Origin: Candidatus Fredericiella danica
Lineage (GTDB): Bacteria > Chloroflexota > Anaerolineae > Caldilineales > Caldilineaceae
DNA length: 64,000 nt
Assembly: GCA_016713335.1 (NCBI GenBank)
Contig: JADJPH010000003.1
Coordinates: 146,181-210,180, forward strand
Direction of reading: 5' to 3'
Made by a program: the position numbers and the translations under genes. This document shows positions 8,959 to 17,241 of the stretch, in pieces (position 1 is the first letter of the stretch; each line of letters begins with the position of its first letter). Under the pieces are notes generated by a model that was given only the letters and a program-made list of their open reading frames with translations, was not told where the DNA came from and made no database searches.

Positions 8959-9905
8959 CGCGCATCACCGTGTGCCCCGTCTGGAGTGTATCGCGTTGGC
9001 CTACCGGGCAGTCTGGGGCAGCGACCCAACACGATTGCGATGCAGGACGCCTTCCGCCAATAGAGCACCAACGCCACCCAGATGATGCAGAATCCGATCA
9101 GCTTTGCCTGGTCGAATGGCTCGCGGAAGATCAGAATCCCAATGAGAAACGAGATCGTGGGCGAAACGTACTGTAGCAAGCCAAGCAATGACAGTGGAAT
9201 CCGGCGTGCGGCCATCGCAAACCAATAGAGCGGAAAAACGGTTACTACACCGGTGCCGGCAAGCAGCAGTTCCGTTTGTAATGGCACATTGCCCCATGCA
9301 CCCACGCCCGTAGCCTGCAGATAGATCACCACGATCAATGCCGGGACGGCCATGAAACCCGTCTCAAGCGCCATGCCTTCCATAGCGTTGATCCTGGCGC
9401 GCTTCTTGAAAAGGGCATAGGTAGAAAAGGAGCCGGCAAGCGCCAGTGCAATCCACGGGATCCGGCCATAGGCAAGTGCAACAACGAGCACCCCTAAGGC
9501 AGCGATCCCGATCGCCGTCCACTGCAGTGCACGTTGCCGTTCATGCAGGAAGGCTACGGCGAACAGTACGCTGACCAGTGGATTGAGAAAGTACCCCAGA
9601 CTCGCTTCAACGACGAAGTTGTGGGTCACCGCCCAGATGTAGATGTACCAGTTCGCCGACAAGAAAACCGCGGCGCCCAGAAATGTGGTTACGGTGTGGC
9701 GATCGTGCAAGGCGCCCCTGAGCCATCCCCAATTGCGCCGCGCGGTCAATATGATGACGACAACAAGCAGGGACCACAGGATCCGATTGGCGAGAATGTC
9801 GAGGGACGCAACTTCGTCGAGTAGGTGAAAGTAGAGCGGGAAAAAGCCCCAGGCCACGTAACAGGCCAATGCAAACAGGACACCACGCCGTTCATCAGTC
9901 ACCAT
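8904..9905 (-). CDS. rarD: RarD-type EamA transporter
   Basis: Ten hydrophobic helices in two EamA halves, starting RGVLFALACYVAWGFFPLYF, with RILWSLLVVVIILTARRNW, GYFLNPLVSVLFAVAFLHER and LLGLLQYVSPTISFLIGILIFREPF, all characteristic of RarD (chloramphenicol-sensitive protein homologues). These are predicted drug/metabolite permeases of unknown substrate. The family normally ends just after LVLYW; here the frame continues about 50 more residues, low in hydrophobicity and overlapping the convergent glycosyltransferase gene. The natural stop has probably been lost through an indel near 9060, or the tail is real but non-conserved. Confidence 0.88.
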   Translation of the reverse strand: MVTDERRGVLFALACYVAWGFFPLYFHLLDEVASLDILANRILWSLLVVVIILTARRNWGWLRGALHDRHTVTTFLGAAVFLSANWYIYIWAVTHNFVVEASLGYFLNPLVSVLFAVAFLHERQRALQWTAIGIAALGVLVVALAYGRIPWIALALAGSFSTYALFKKRARINAMEGMALETGFMAVPALIVVIYLQATGVGAWGNVPLQTELLLAGTGVVTVFPLYWFAMAARRIPLSLLGLLQYVSPTISFLIGILIFREPFDQAKLIGFCIIWVALVLYWRKASCIAIVLGRCPRLPGRPTRYTPDGAHGDARYSWRDGGVFDSAAKCVI

Positions 9906-9971
9906 AAACCCGTTCCTCGATGATTGTCACTGCATGCCACAGCCGGCTTGCGGCTGCGTCCATGGTCCCGT

Positions 9972-11996
9972 TCAGACGTCAGCCGATAGTTCGCCCCACG
10001 CTTCAATCGCCTGTTCAAGCTCCTCCTGAACGGTCGAGTGGCGTTGGCCAAGCCGATGGATCGCTTCGACATCCTGGGCAAGCCCGGCAGACGCAAGGTC
10101 GGCCTCGATTTGAGCCAGCGCCTCTTCCAACTGCTGGACGCGCAACTCCGCATCGGCAACCGCCTTTGCCCGCTTCCGCTCTTCGGTGCGCGCCTGTTTT
10201 CCTGCACTATAGCCGCTGCGCGACTCCGTGCGCACCTGGGCCGATGCCTGACGCTGCTGTTCAAGTTCTCTAGCCCGCGCGGCGAGCAATTCGGCATAGG
10301 AACCACCGAAGACGTGCATGCGCCCGTCCCGCAGTTCCCAGATCTGCGTCGCCAGATGGTCGATCAAATAGCGGTCGTGCGAAACCAGCAGAATCGTGCC
10401 GTCGAAATGTTCCAGCACCTCCTGCAGCACTTCCTGCGCAGGAATGTCCAGGTGGTTGCTTGGTTCATCCAGCAGCAGGAGATTGGCGTCTTCCAGCGCA
10501 AGCAGGGCAAGCGCCAGCCGGCCGCGTTCACCGCCACTGAGTGCACTGATCGGCTTGAACACATCATCCGTACGGAACAAATATTGCGCCAGGTAGTTGC
10601 GCGCCTGCCCGATCAACATGTGGCGGTGCCGGAGTAGTTCCTCCATCACCGTGTTGTTGGGATTGAGGCTGTCATGCGCCTGTGCAAAATAGCCAACCTT
10701 CAAACTTGCCCCAAACTTCACTTCACCACGCAGCGGCGGCAGTTGGCCCATCAAGGTGCGTAGAAAGGTGGTCTTGCCGCTCCCATTGGGGCCAATCAGT
10801 GCAGCGCACTCACCGCGCTCAAGTAAGATCGGATCTGAGTCGAAAAGGGCGCGTTCTGGGAAGCCAATGGCAAGTTGTGTGCTCCGCAGAACCAGGTTGC
10901 CGCTGCGCAGCGTCGTCTTGAGTTTTAAGTTCAGTTGTGGGGGGCGGACTGCGGGACTTCTCAAGCTCTTGATCGCTTGTTCGACATCGGCTACGCCCCA
11001 CTTGGAGTCGGCGATGTCGACCTCATCCATCACCTGCCCCCAGTTCTTACTCAGCAGCAGGTCGAGACCGCCCGCCTCGACGACGCGCACCTGGCGGATG
11101 AGACGCCGGAGGCGACCCACTGCTTGATTCTTCGTGGCATCGCGCGCGATATTGCGCTTGATGTAGTCAAGTTCGTCAAGGAAACGTTCTTTCGTGGCGG
11201 CAAACTCGGTCTCGCGGCGCTCCCACCGCTGTTGGCGTTGGAGCACATAGGCGCTGTAGTTGCCGCGGTAACTCTCAAAGCCGGCAGGCCCCATCTCCCA
11301 GATCTGGTTGACCACGTTATCCAAGAAGTAGCGGTCATGGCTGACGATCAAGAGTGCGCCATCCCACGTTCGTAACATCCCTTCCAGCCACTCCACTGCC
11401 TGGAAATCCAGGTGGTTCGTCGGTTCATCCAGGATCAGCAGGTCAGGGCGCTCCAGCAGCAGACGCGCCAACAAGGCACGGGTTTTCTGTCCACCACTCA
11501 GTTGGAACAACGGCTGATCCCATTCATTACGCGCAAAGCCAAGACCATAGAGCGTCTGGGTGATGCGTTGCTCGTACTCATAGCCGCCGGCATGTTCAAA
11601 TTCGTGTTGGGCGACGCTGTATGCCTCCAACAGTGACTCGACCTCGGCATCACCCGCATGCGACATTCGCGACTCAAGTTCGCGCAGGTTGTCTTCCATC
11701 TCCTTGATGCCGGCAAAGACCGTGAGCATTTCGTCATGCACGGTCAGATGCCGCCCGGCAAACGCGTCGATCGCTTCCTGGCGCAAGTAGCCAACACGCG
11801 TGCCGCGCGCCAGGTGGATACTGCCGCTCGTGGGGGGCGTCAACCCTGCGACCACGCGGAGCAGGGTGGTCTTGCCAATCCCGTTGGGACCGACCAGACC
11901 CACCTTCCCATCTCGCGGCACGCTCGCACTCAAGCCCAGGAAGACGTCATAGTCACCATAGGCGAAGCCAAGATTGTTGAGATTCAGAATAGACAT
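9972..11996 (-). CDS. ABC-F ribosome-associated ATPase
   Basis: 674 residues with two ABC domains and no membrane part. The first domain has GPNGIGKTT, LSGGQKTR and LILDEPTNHLD; the second has GPNGSGKTT, LSGGERGR and LLLDEPSNHLD. The roughly 80-residue charged linker between them and a C-terminal coiled coil (about 560-670, rich in Glu/Arg/Gln) fit the Uup/YdiF branch. ABC-F proteins bind the ribosomal E site to resolve stalls or, in some lineages, protect against ribosome-targeting antibiotics. I chose ATG 11996 (MSILNLNN), since the 21 upstream in-frame codons cover the hairpin at 12021-12072 and are not protein-like. Which ABC-F subgroup it belongs to cannot be settled by eye. Confidence 0.92.
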   Translation of the reverse strand: MSILNLNNLGFAYGDYDVFLGLSASVPRDGKVGLVGPNGIGKTTLLRVVAGLTPPTSGSIHLARGTRVGYLRQEAIDAFAGRHLTVHDEMLTVFAGIKEMEDNLRELESRMSHAGDAEVESLLEAYSVAQHEFEHAGGYEYEQRITQTLYGLGFARNEWDQPLFQLSGGQKTRALLARLLLERPDLLILDEPTNHLDFQAVEWLEGMLRTWDGALLIVSHDRYFLDNVVNQIWEMGPAGFESYRGNYSAYVLQRQQRWERRETEFAATKERFLDELDYIKRNIARDATKNQAVGRLRRLIRQVRVVEAGGLDLLLSKNWGQVMDEVDIADSKWGVADVEQAIKSLRSPAVRPPQLNLKLKTTLRSGNLVLRSTQLAIGFPERALFDSDPILLERGECAALIGPNGSGKTTFLRTLMGQLPPLRGEVKFGASLKVGYFAQAHDSLNPNNTVMEELLRHRHMLIGQARNYLAQYLFRTDDVFKPISALSGGERGRLALALLALEDANLLLLDEPSNHLDIPAQEVLQEVLEHFDGTILLVSHDRYLIDHLATQIWELRDGRMHVFGGSYAELLAARARELEQQRQASAQVRTESRSGYSAGKQARTEERKRAKAVADAELRVQQLEEALAQIEADLASAGLAQDVEAIHRLGQRHSTVQEELEQAIEAWGELSADV

Positions 11997-12020
11997 AAAA
12001 CACGGTCCACTAACAAAACG

Positions 12021-12072
12021 ACAGGGTGACGGGGTGACTCGGTGAACCTCGTCAGTCACCCCACCACCCTGT
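12021..12072 (-). terminator. Strong hairpin with U-rich tail between DEAD-box gene and ABC-F gene
   Basis: On the minus strand, arms at 12072-12054 (ACAGGGTGGTGGGGTGACT) and 12039-12021 (AGTCACCCCGTCACCCTGT) pair over 19 positions; the only two non-Watson-Crick pairs are G.U, which argues for an RNA helix on this strand. The loop is 14 bases and the tail reads CGTTTTGTTA. It can end transcription of the DEAD-box gene; being 25 bases before the ABC-F start it could also act as an attenuator. Confidence 0.7.
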
Positions 12073-12139
12073 CACCCCGTTCTGGGCTTGTCGCTATTAT
12101 AGTTGGCAGAGACGGAGGCGGGCAAGTCAGGGGGGCTGG

Positions 12140-13426
12140 CTAGCGTGCCGCCGCGTCGCGGCGTCCCTGTTGCTGGCGTGCGGCCGGCTGCGCGTAACGC
12201 GACGAGTAAGCCGGCTGCCGCGACGAAGTCCCTCGTTGGTCATTGCGCGGCTGATCACGGCGCCCCGCCGGTTTGTTGGCGCTTTGCGTCTGTGCAACAG
12301 TCGCAGTCCCATAATCAAAGCCCGTGAGCCGCCTGCGTTCGATCCGTGATCCAAGCACCTTCTCGATATCACGCACCATGGCCTCATCGCCCGGCAAGGT
12401 AAACGTGAAGGCGTCGCCTGTCTGCTCGGCGCGCCCCGTGCGACCAATGCGATGGGTGTAGGCATCCACAGTATCCGGCATGTCGAAGTTGATCACATGG
12501 GTGATTTCGGCGACGTCGATCCCGCGTGCCGCAATGTCGGTGGCGACCAGAATGTCGTACTTGCCTTGGCGGAAGCCGGTAATGGCCTCCTGCCGCCGAT
12601 TCTGCGCCATGTTGCCCTGCAGCGCAGCTACCCTATACCCTTGATGCTGCAGGTCCTCCGCGAGATTGCGTGCGCGGCGCTTCGTGCGCGTAAAGATGAG
12701 AACCCGTTCGGTCGGGATTTCCCGCAACAGCGCCATCAACAATTTGCCTTTGTGGCCTTCATTCACCGGGAATAGCGCATGCGCCACGGTGTGCACCGGC
12801 GCCATGATGCCAATCTGAACGGTCACCGGCTCGCGAAGAATGCTGCCTGCCAGTGTATGGATATCTTCCGGCATCGTCGCTGAAAAGAAAAGGGTCTGCC
12901 GTTTGGTCGGTAAGTGCCTGAGGATGCGTTTGATATCGGGTAGAAAACCCATGTCACACATGCGATCGGCTTCGTCGAGCACCAACAACTCCACGTGTGA
13001 TAGGTCGATGGCGCCGGCATCGATCAGGTCCAGCAGCCGGCCGGGACACGCCACGACGATTTCCGCACCGCGGCGCAACGCGTCGACCTGCGGCATCTTG
13101 CCCACGCCGCCATAGACCGTGACGCTGCGGAGCTTGGTCTGCTTCCCCAACGTGACGATCGTCTGGTTGATCTGCTCTGCGAGTTCGCGCGTTGGGGCAA
13201 CGATGAGTGCGCGCACCTGGCGGAGTTGGCCCTTGGTCAGGCGCTGCAGAATCGGCAACACAAATGCAGCCGTCTTGCCGGTGCCGGTCTGCGCCAGCCC
13301 TAAAATGTCGCGGCCTTCGAGGGCCACTGGGATTGCTTGTTGCTGGATTGGCGTCGGCGTCGAATAGCCCGCGCCTTTGATCCCCGCGTTTAGACGCGGA
13401 TCGAGGGAAAACTGTTCAAAATTCAA
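12140..13426 (-). CDS. DEAD-box RNA helicase, RhlE-like
   Basis: All core motifs are present: Q-motif region GYSTPTPIQQQAIP, motif I AQTGTGKT, PTRELAEQ, motif II VLDEADRM, motif III SAT, and C-terminal ARGIDV and HRIGRTGR. The protein unwinds short RNA duplexes in ribosome assembly or cold adaptation. After the helicase core (to about residue 370) comes a low-complexity tail rich in Arg, Gln, Pro and Ala, typical of RNA-binding extensions. I take TTG 13426 as the start: GGAG lies eight bases upstream and the product then begins MNFEQFSLDPRLNAGI, as RhlE proteins do. A TTG at 13456 in the same frame is the alternative. Confidence 0.92.
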   Translation of the reverse strand: MNFEQFSLDPRLNAGIKGAGYSTPTPIQQQAIPVALEGRDILGLAQTGTGKTAAFVLPILQRLTKGQLRQVRALIVAPTRELAEQINQTIVTLGKQTKLRSVTVYGGVGKMPQVDALRRGAEIVVACPGRLLDLIDAGAIDLSHVELLVLDEADRMCDMGFLPDIKRILRHLPTKRQTLFFSATMPEDIHTLAGSILREPVTVQIGIMAPVHTVAHALFPVNEGHKGKLLMALLREIPTERVLIFTRTKRRARNLAEDLQHQGYRVAALQGNMAQNRRQEAITGFRQGKYDILVATDIAARGIDVAEITHVINFDMPDTVDAYTHRIGRTGRAEQTGDAFTFTLPGDEAMVRDIEKVLGSRIERRRLTGFDYGTATVAQTQSANKPAGRRDQPRNDQRGTSSRQPAYSSRYAQPAARQQQGRRDAAAR

Positions 13427-13562
13427 TTCGAGTACTCCATGACTCCACTGAGCCAAGTCGCACTCTTAGCCCGATGATACTTGGCGGCTCATACCGCCGA
13501 AAAGATGGCGAACCAGTCGTTCGCACAACAAATTGGTAATTATACACGGGAGAGGGCAAAGG

Positions 13563-13622
13563 GGCAAAGAGACAAAGAGACAAAGAGACAAAGAGACAAA
13601 GAGACAAAGAGACAAAGAGACA
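13563..13622 (+). repeat. 8-bp tandem repeat, unit GACAAAGA
   Basis: Six perfect copies of GACAAAGA (13571-13618), one variant copy before (13563-13570) and a partial one after, ending in GACAGGGG. It lies between the 3' end of the first GH2 gene (13638) and the 5' end of the DEAD-box gene. The unit differs by two transitions from the GACAGGGA repeats at 31.5 kb. Confidence 0.95.
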
Positions 13623-13637
13623 GGGGAGTGGCGCGGG

Positions 13638-16274
13638 TTAGAGCAGGTCCAGGATTGCGCCGAAGAGGGATTGGGCTACGGGGTCGCTTTGAAGGGTTTT
13701 GGCGTTGAGTTTGAAGGTCGTCACAACGCCACGGCCGTGGCCGTAGGGCATTTCCAGCAGGAGGGAGACCGGGCTGTGAATCCAACCCAATGCCAGGCCC
13801 GCCCAACTGTGTGTGCGTAACGCCCATGGCCGCACGCCGGTCACAACCGCATCAGGCATGACCGCTTTGAACTCCATTTCGAGCAGGGGGGAGCCGGGCA
13901 ACGCCTCAAATGGTCCCTGCTTTTTCAGCCACGAAAAAGCGGTGGCCCAATCGCCTTGCCAGCGAGTATGCGCCCGGTCGACGATCGTACATTCAGGCAT
14001 CGCAATCTCATCGGCACCAACCGGCTTTTGCCCGGCAAGCAACACGACCCTGGCCCCCCGCTGCAGCGCGTTTTCGAGTTCGTTTGTGTAGTGGTGGGCG
14101 ACCAGAATGATGCCTTGTGTGGCCGCAGCCGCTAATGCGTGCTCGGTTACCTGATATCCCTGGCCGCGCAGCACTGAGGCCAGCGCAGGGTCATCCACAA
14201 TGCAAAGTTCTTTGCTCGGCACAGACGCCACCACACAGGCCAGATCGACACGATTCACCGCAAGGGGCTTGCCATCCGGCCCGGTCCATTGCACGTCCAC
14301 CCTGATCATGCCCGGTGCATGCATCGGAATCTGGGCGATTCCGCCCGGTGCGCGTATTTCGCCGCTGGCAGCGCTGTATGCCAGACAATGACTCCCTGAT
14401 CGCTCGCACCGCCAACATCAAAGCAACGAAGGTTGACAGCCACGTGATCACCCGGATGACCACTCCAGATCTCTGGACGCGCAACAACAACGCAATCCTG
14501 ATTGATCGGGACGAATAGCGAATCCAGGCCATGCTTGACCTGGCGCTGCATCGTCAATAGACCGTTGCATTCCCAGTGGACGTCAGTCAATTCCGTAATG
14601 ACATATCCCGCCAACGCCGGCTGCAGACGCATGCTGCTGATCTCGTAGTGCAGGCTACGCCATGTGCTCCTGGGCGAATTGCGTGAATGTCTCCAACGTT
14701 CCAAACACTTCGGCAAGACCGGAATCCATGAACCGTTGGTGCATGCCGTGCGGATAGACAATGCCGTTGTCCCGTTCGTGACCGCTCTCAAACCACCAGG
14801 GTTCTTTGCCCTTCTCCGGTAACGAGTCCGGATCCGGCAGCCCCCAATTCCCAAATTCAGAGACGATCAGCGGCAAATCCGGGCGCCGCATCAGGCGGAA
14901 ATCCTGCGCCCAGGTCCAGCCATTGTTACGATCGGCGAAGTGCTCAACCCACGCATCCCACTGCGCGGCGTGGTCGGGGATGGCGAAGTAAGCGTGGAAG
15001 TCTTCTAGATCGCTCGCAACATGGAAGTTGTCACAGCAGGCAGAGTTGTCGACGATCAAGCGCGTGGGGTCGATCTCCTTCGCATCCTGGTAGAACGCGG
15101 CAAGCCAATGGCGATGTTCGGGGTTGCGCGCCAGGTTCAACCCCCAACTCTCATTGACCAATGACCAGGCGATGATCGATGGATGGTTCCAATCACGTTC
15201 GACCATGCCACAGAAAGTTTCCTTGATCCGGCGATCGGCCGCGTCTGACAGGAGCGCCCAATTGGGGATTTCAGTCCAGATCAACAAGCCCAGGCGGTCG
15301 GCAACCTCGTAATATCGCGGATCCTCGATCTTGATATGCGTCCTCAGGCAGTTGAGGCCAAGGGCCTTTGCCTTCCGCACCTGATCTTCTAGAAAAGCGA
15401 CACTCGGTGGCGAATAGATTGTTTCAGGGTAATACGCCTGGTCCAATGCACCGCGCAGATAGATGGGGGCGCCGTTCAGGTAGATCCGGCCATTGCGCGC
15501 TTCGACGGTACGGAAGCCACACGGTTGGCGTGTGACATGCCGCGTGGCGCCTGCAATCGTGAGCGTGGTTTCGACGGCATATAGATTGGGAGAATCAGGG
15601 CTCCAGTCCAGGGGCGCCTGCCCTACCATAACGGCGCCGTTGCCCCCAGGATCCAGAACAACACTGCCCACCGGCTCCCCATCAGGGGCATAGGCGATTG
15701 CAGAGAGCCGCCCATTGGCAGGCAACACCCCGCTCAGTCGTGTCTGGATGGCAATCCTACCGGTCGCCGGGTCTGGAGTGAGCTTGACGTTTGCGATATG
15801 GAGCTTGGGGCGCATCTCCAACCACACACCCTGCCAGACGCCACCAATCGGCCCATACCAACTCTGTTTCCCATGCGGGATTTCACTGAATGGCCAATCT
15901 GGAAACTGCTTGCGATCGTCCGTCGGATCGACCACGCGCACCACAAGCAGATTGGCGCCAACGCGGAGTTCGGCTGCTACATCGAACTCGAAGGGTAGAT
16001 ACCCACCCTCGTGCTCACCGAGCAGGTTTCCATTCACCCAGACGGTGGCATGGTAATCCACTGCGCCGAAATGGAGGATCGCGGCCTGATCTTCGGGGTA
16101 GATCAGTTCATCAATCGTGAAACGCCGGCGATACCAGCCGACGCCGCTTACGCCGCGCAGATCGTCAAACTCCGCCTGCCAGGGCGCCGGCATCCGGATT
16201 GGGCGCCACCCCCCCAGGTGCGTGTACTCGGCAATGCCGGATGGATCAAACTGAAAATCCCAGTTTCCGTCCAT
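13638..16274 (-). CDS. Glycoside hydrolase family 2 enzyme, copy A (two frameshifts)
   Basis: About 870 residues in three frames: 16274-14655, then to about 14375, then to 13638. The order is an N-terminal jelly-roll (WDFQFDPSG...PAPWQAEFDDL...GWYRRRF), an Ig-like domain, and a TIM barrel. The acid/base Glu sits in NHPSIIAWSLVNESWG and the nucleophile Glu in LPLIVSEFGNWG. A further C-terminal domain (HTRWQGDWATAFSWLKKQGPF...) is shared with copy B. GH2 enzymes release beta-linked galactose, mannose, glucuronate or arabinose; the substrate here is unknown, and the arabinan context suggests a side-chain sugar. It is the last gene of the operon. The start at 16274 lacks the few residues present in copy B and overlaps the GH43 frame. 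Confidence 0.85.
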
Positions 16275-17230
16275 TGTCTTGCGTCATACGCATGATACAC
16301 CATCCAATAGACGCCATCTTCTGGCAAGAAACCGTTGTGCCCAGGACCGCGCCACCGATCATACGCGTCGAGGATTTTCGTGCCCCCGCCCTCCAACAGT
16401 GGCACACCGTCACGATCCACATAGGGTCCCGTGATGGCTTCAGAACGCCCCACACGCACGTTGTATGTGCTCTGGATGCCCTGGCAGCAGGCGTCAAAGG
16501 AAGTGAACAGATAATAGTAGCCACCGCGGTGAATGATAAAGGCGGCCTCGATCGCCGTGTTATCTCCACTCGACCGGCGATCGGCCAGTGCGTAGAGCGT
16601 GGTGTCATCCGTTGCCAGTTTGCCGGTCGCCCGGTCAAGCTTGCGTAGCTTGATCCCGCTCCAGTAGCTGCCAAACGCCAGCCACGCTTCTCCCGCTTCG
16701 TCGATGATCAGATTCGGATCAATGGCATTCCAATCATCGGCTGCCGTCGAATGCAGGATCGGCCCCTCATCGATCCATTTGTAATCCGGGCTGTCCTGAT
16801 CTAGGGTGACGTTGGTCGCAAGTCCAATGACCGAGTTTGGGCTACCGAACGACGATCCTGCATAGTAGAGCAGCCAGCGCCCATCCACATACTGGATATC
16901 GGGCGCCCAGAGATCAAAAATGTCGCGGTTGAAGTCGCGGAGCCAGGCAGGCGCCTCCTCAAAGACGCGGCCACACCATTCCCAGGTGATCATGTCCTTT
17001 GAGCAGATCATGATCAGGCGGGACCCGGTGGAAAAGACATAGTAGGTATCGCCCTCTTTGGCGATCACCGGATCGTGGATCTGCTGGATGAACCCCTCCA
17101 GTTGGAGGATCCCAGGTTCCACAGTCTGCGCCCCGGCGCCGGTAACAGGCGTAGTTGCCGGTTCGGCGGTAACCGGCCGGCAACCCATCAATATGGACGC
17201 AACCAACAGCAGCAATATCACAGTGCGCAT
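16148..17230 (-). CDS. Lipoprotein arabinan endo-1,5-alpha-L-arabinosidase-like enzyme (GH43), C-terminus uncertain
   Basis: ATG 17230 opens a lipoprotein signal (LLLLVASILMGC) followed by a five-bladed beta-propeller. The catalytic triad is visible: Asp in QQIHDPVIAKEG, Asp in WNAIDPNLIIDE and Glu in NTAIEAAFII. The FDLWAPDIQYVDGRW and FGSYWSGIKLRKLD segments are typical of GH43 arabinanases, which cut the alpha-1,5-arabinan backbone at the cell surface. From about 16280 (after VYHAYDARQ) the family similarity ends while the frame runs on to 16148 inside copy A of GH2. The final strand of the propeller (normally ...NGRxxLxI.PLxW) is missing or frameshifted. It starts 12 bases after the GH2 copy B stop. 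Confidence 0.82.
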   Translation of the reverse strand: MRTVILLLLVASILMGCRPVTAEPATTPVTGAGAQTVEPGILQLEGFIQQIHDPVIAKEGDTYYVFSTGSRLIMICSKDMITWEWCGRVFEEAPAWLRDFNRDIFDLWAPDIQYVDGRWLLYYAGSSFGSPNSVIGLATNVTLDQDSPDYKWIDEGPILHSTAADDWNAIDPNLIIDEAGEAWLAFGSYWSGIKLRKLDRATGKLATDDTTLYALADRRSSGDNTAIEAAFIIHRGGYYYLFTSFDACCQGIQSTYNVRVGRSEAITGPYVDRDGVPLLEGGGTKILDAYDRWRGPGHNGFLPEDGVYWMVYHAYDARQWTETGIFSLIHPALPSTRTWGGGAQSGCRRPGRRSLTICAA

Positions 17231-17241
17231 GAAAGTCCCTT

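Noticed and set aside
13563..13622. CRISPR-like array
   Set aside because: Units are 8 bases with no spacers; these are simple tandem repeats.
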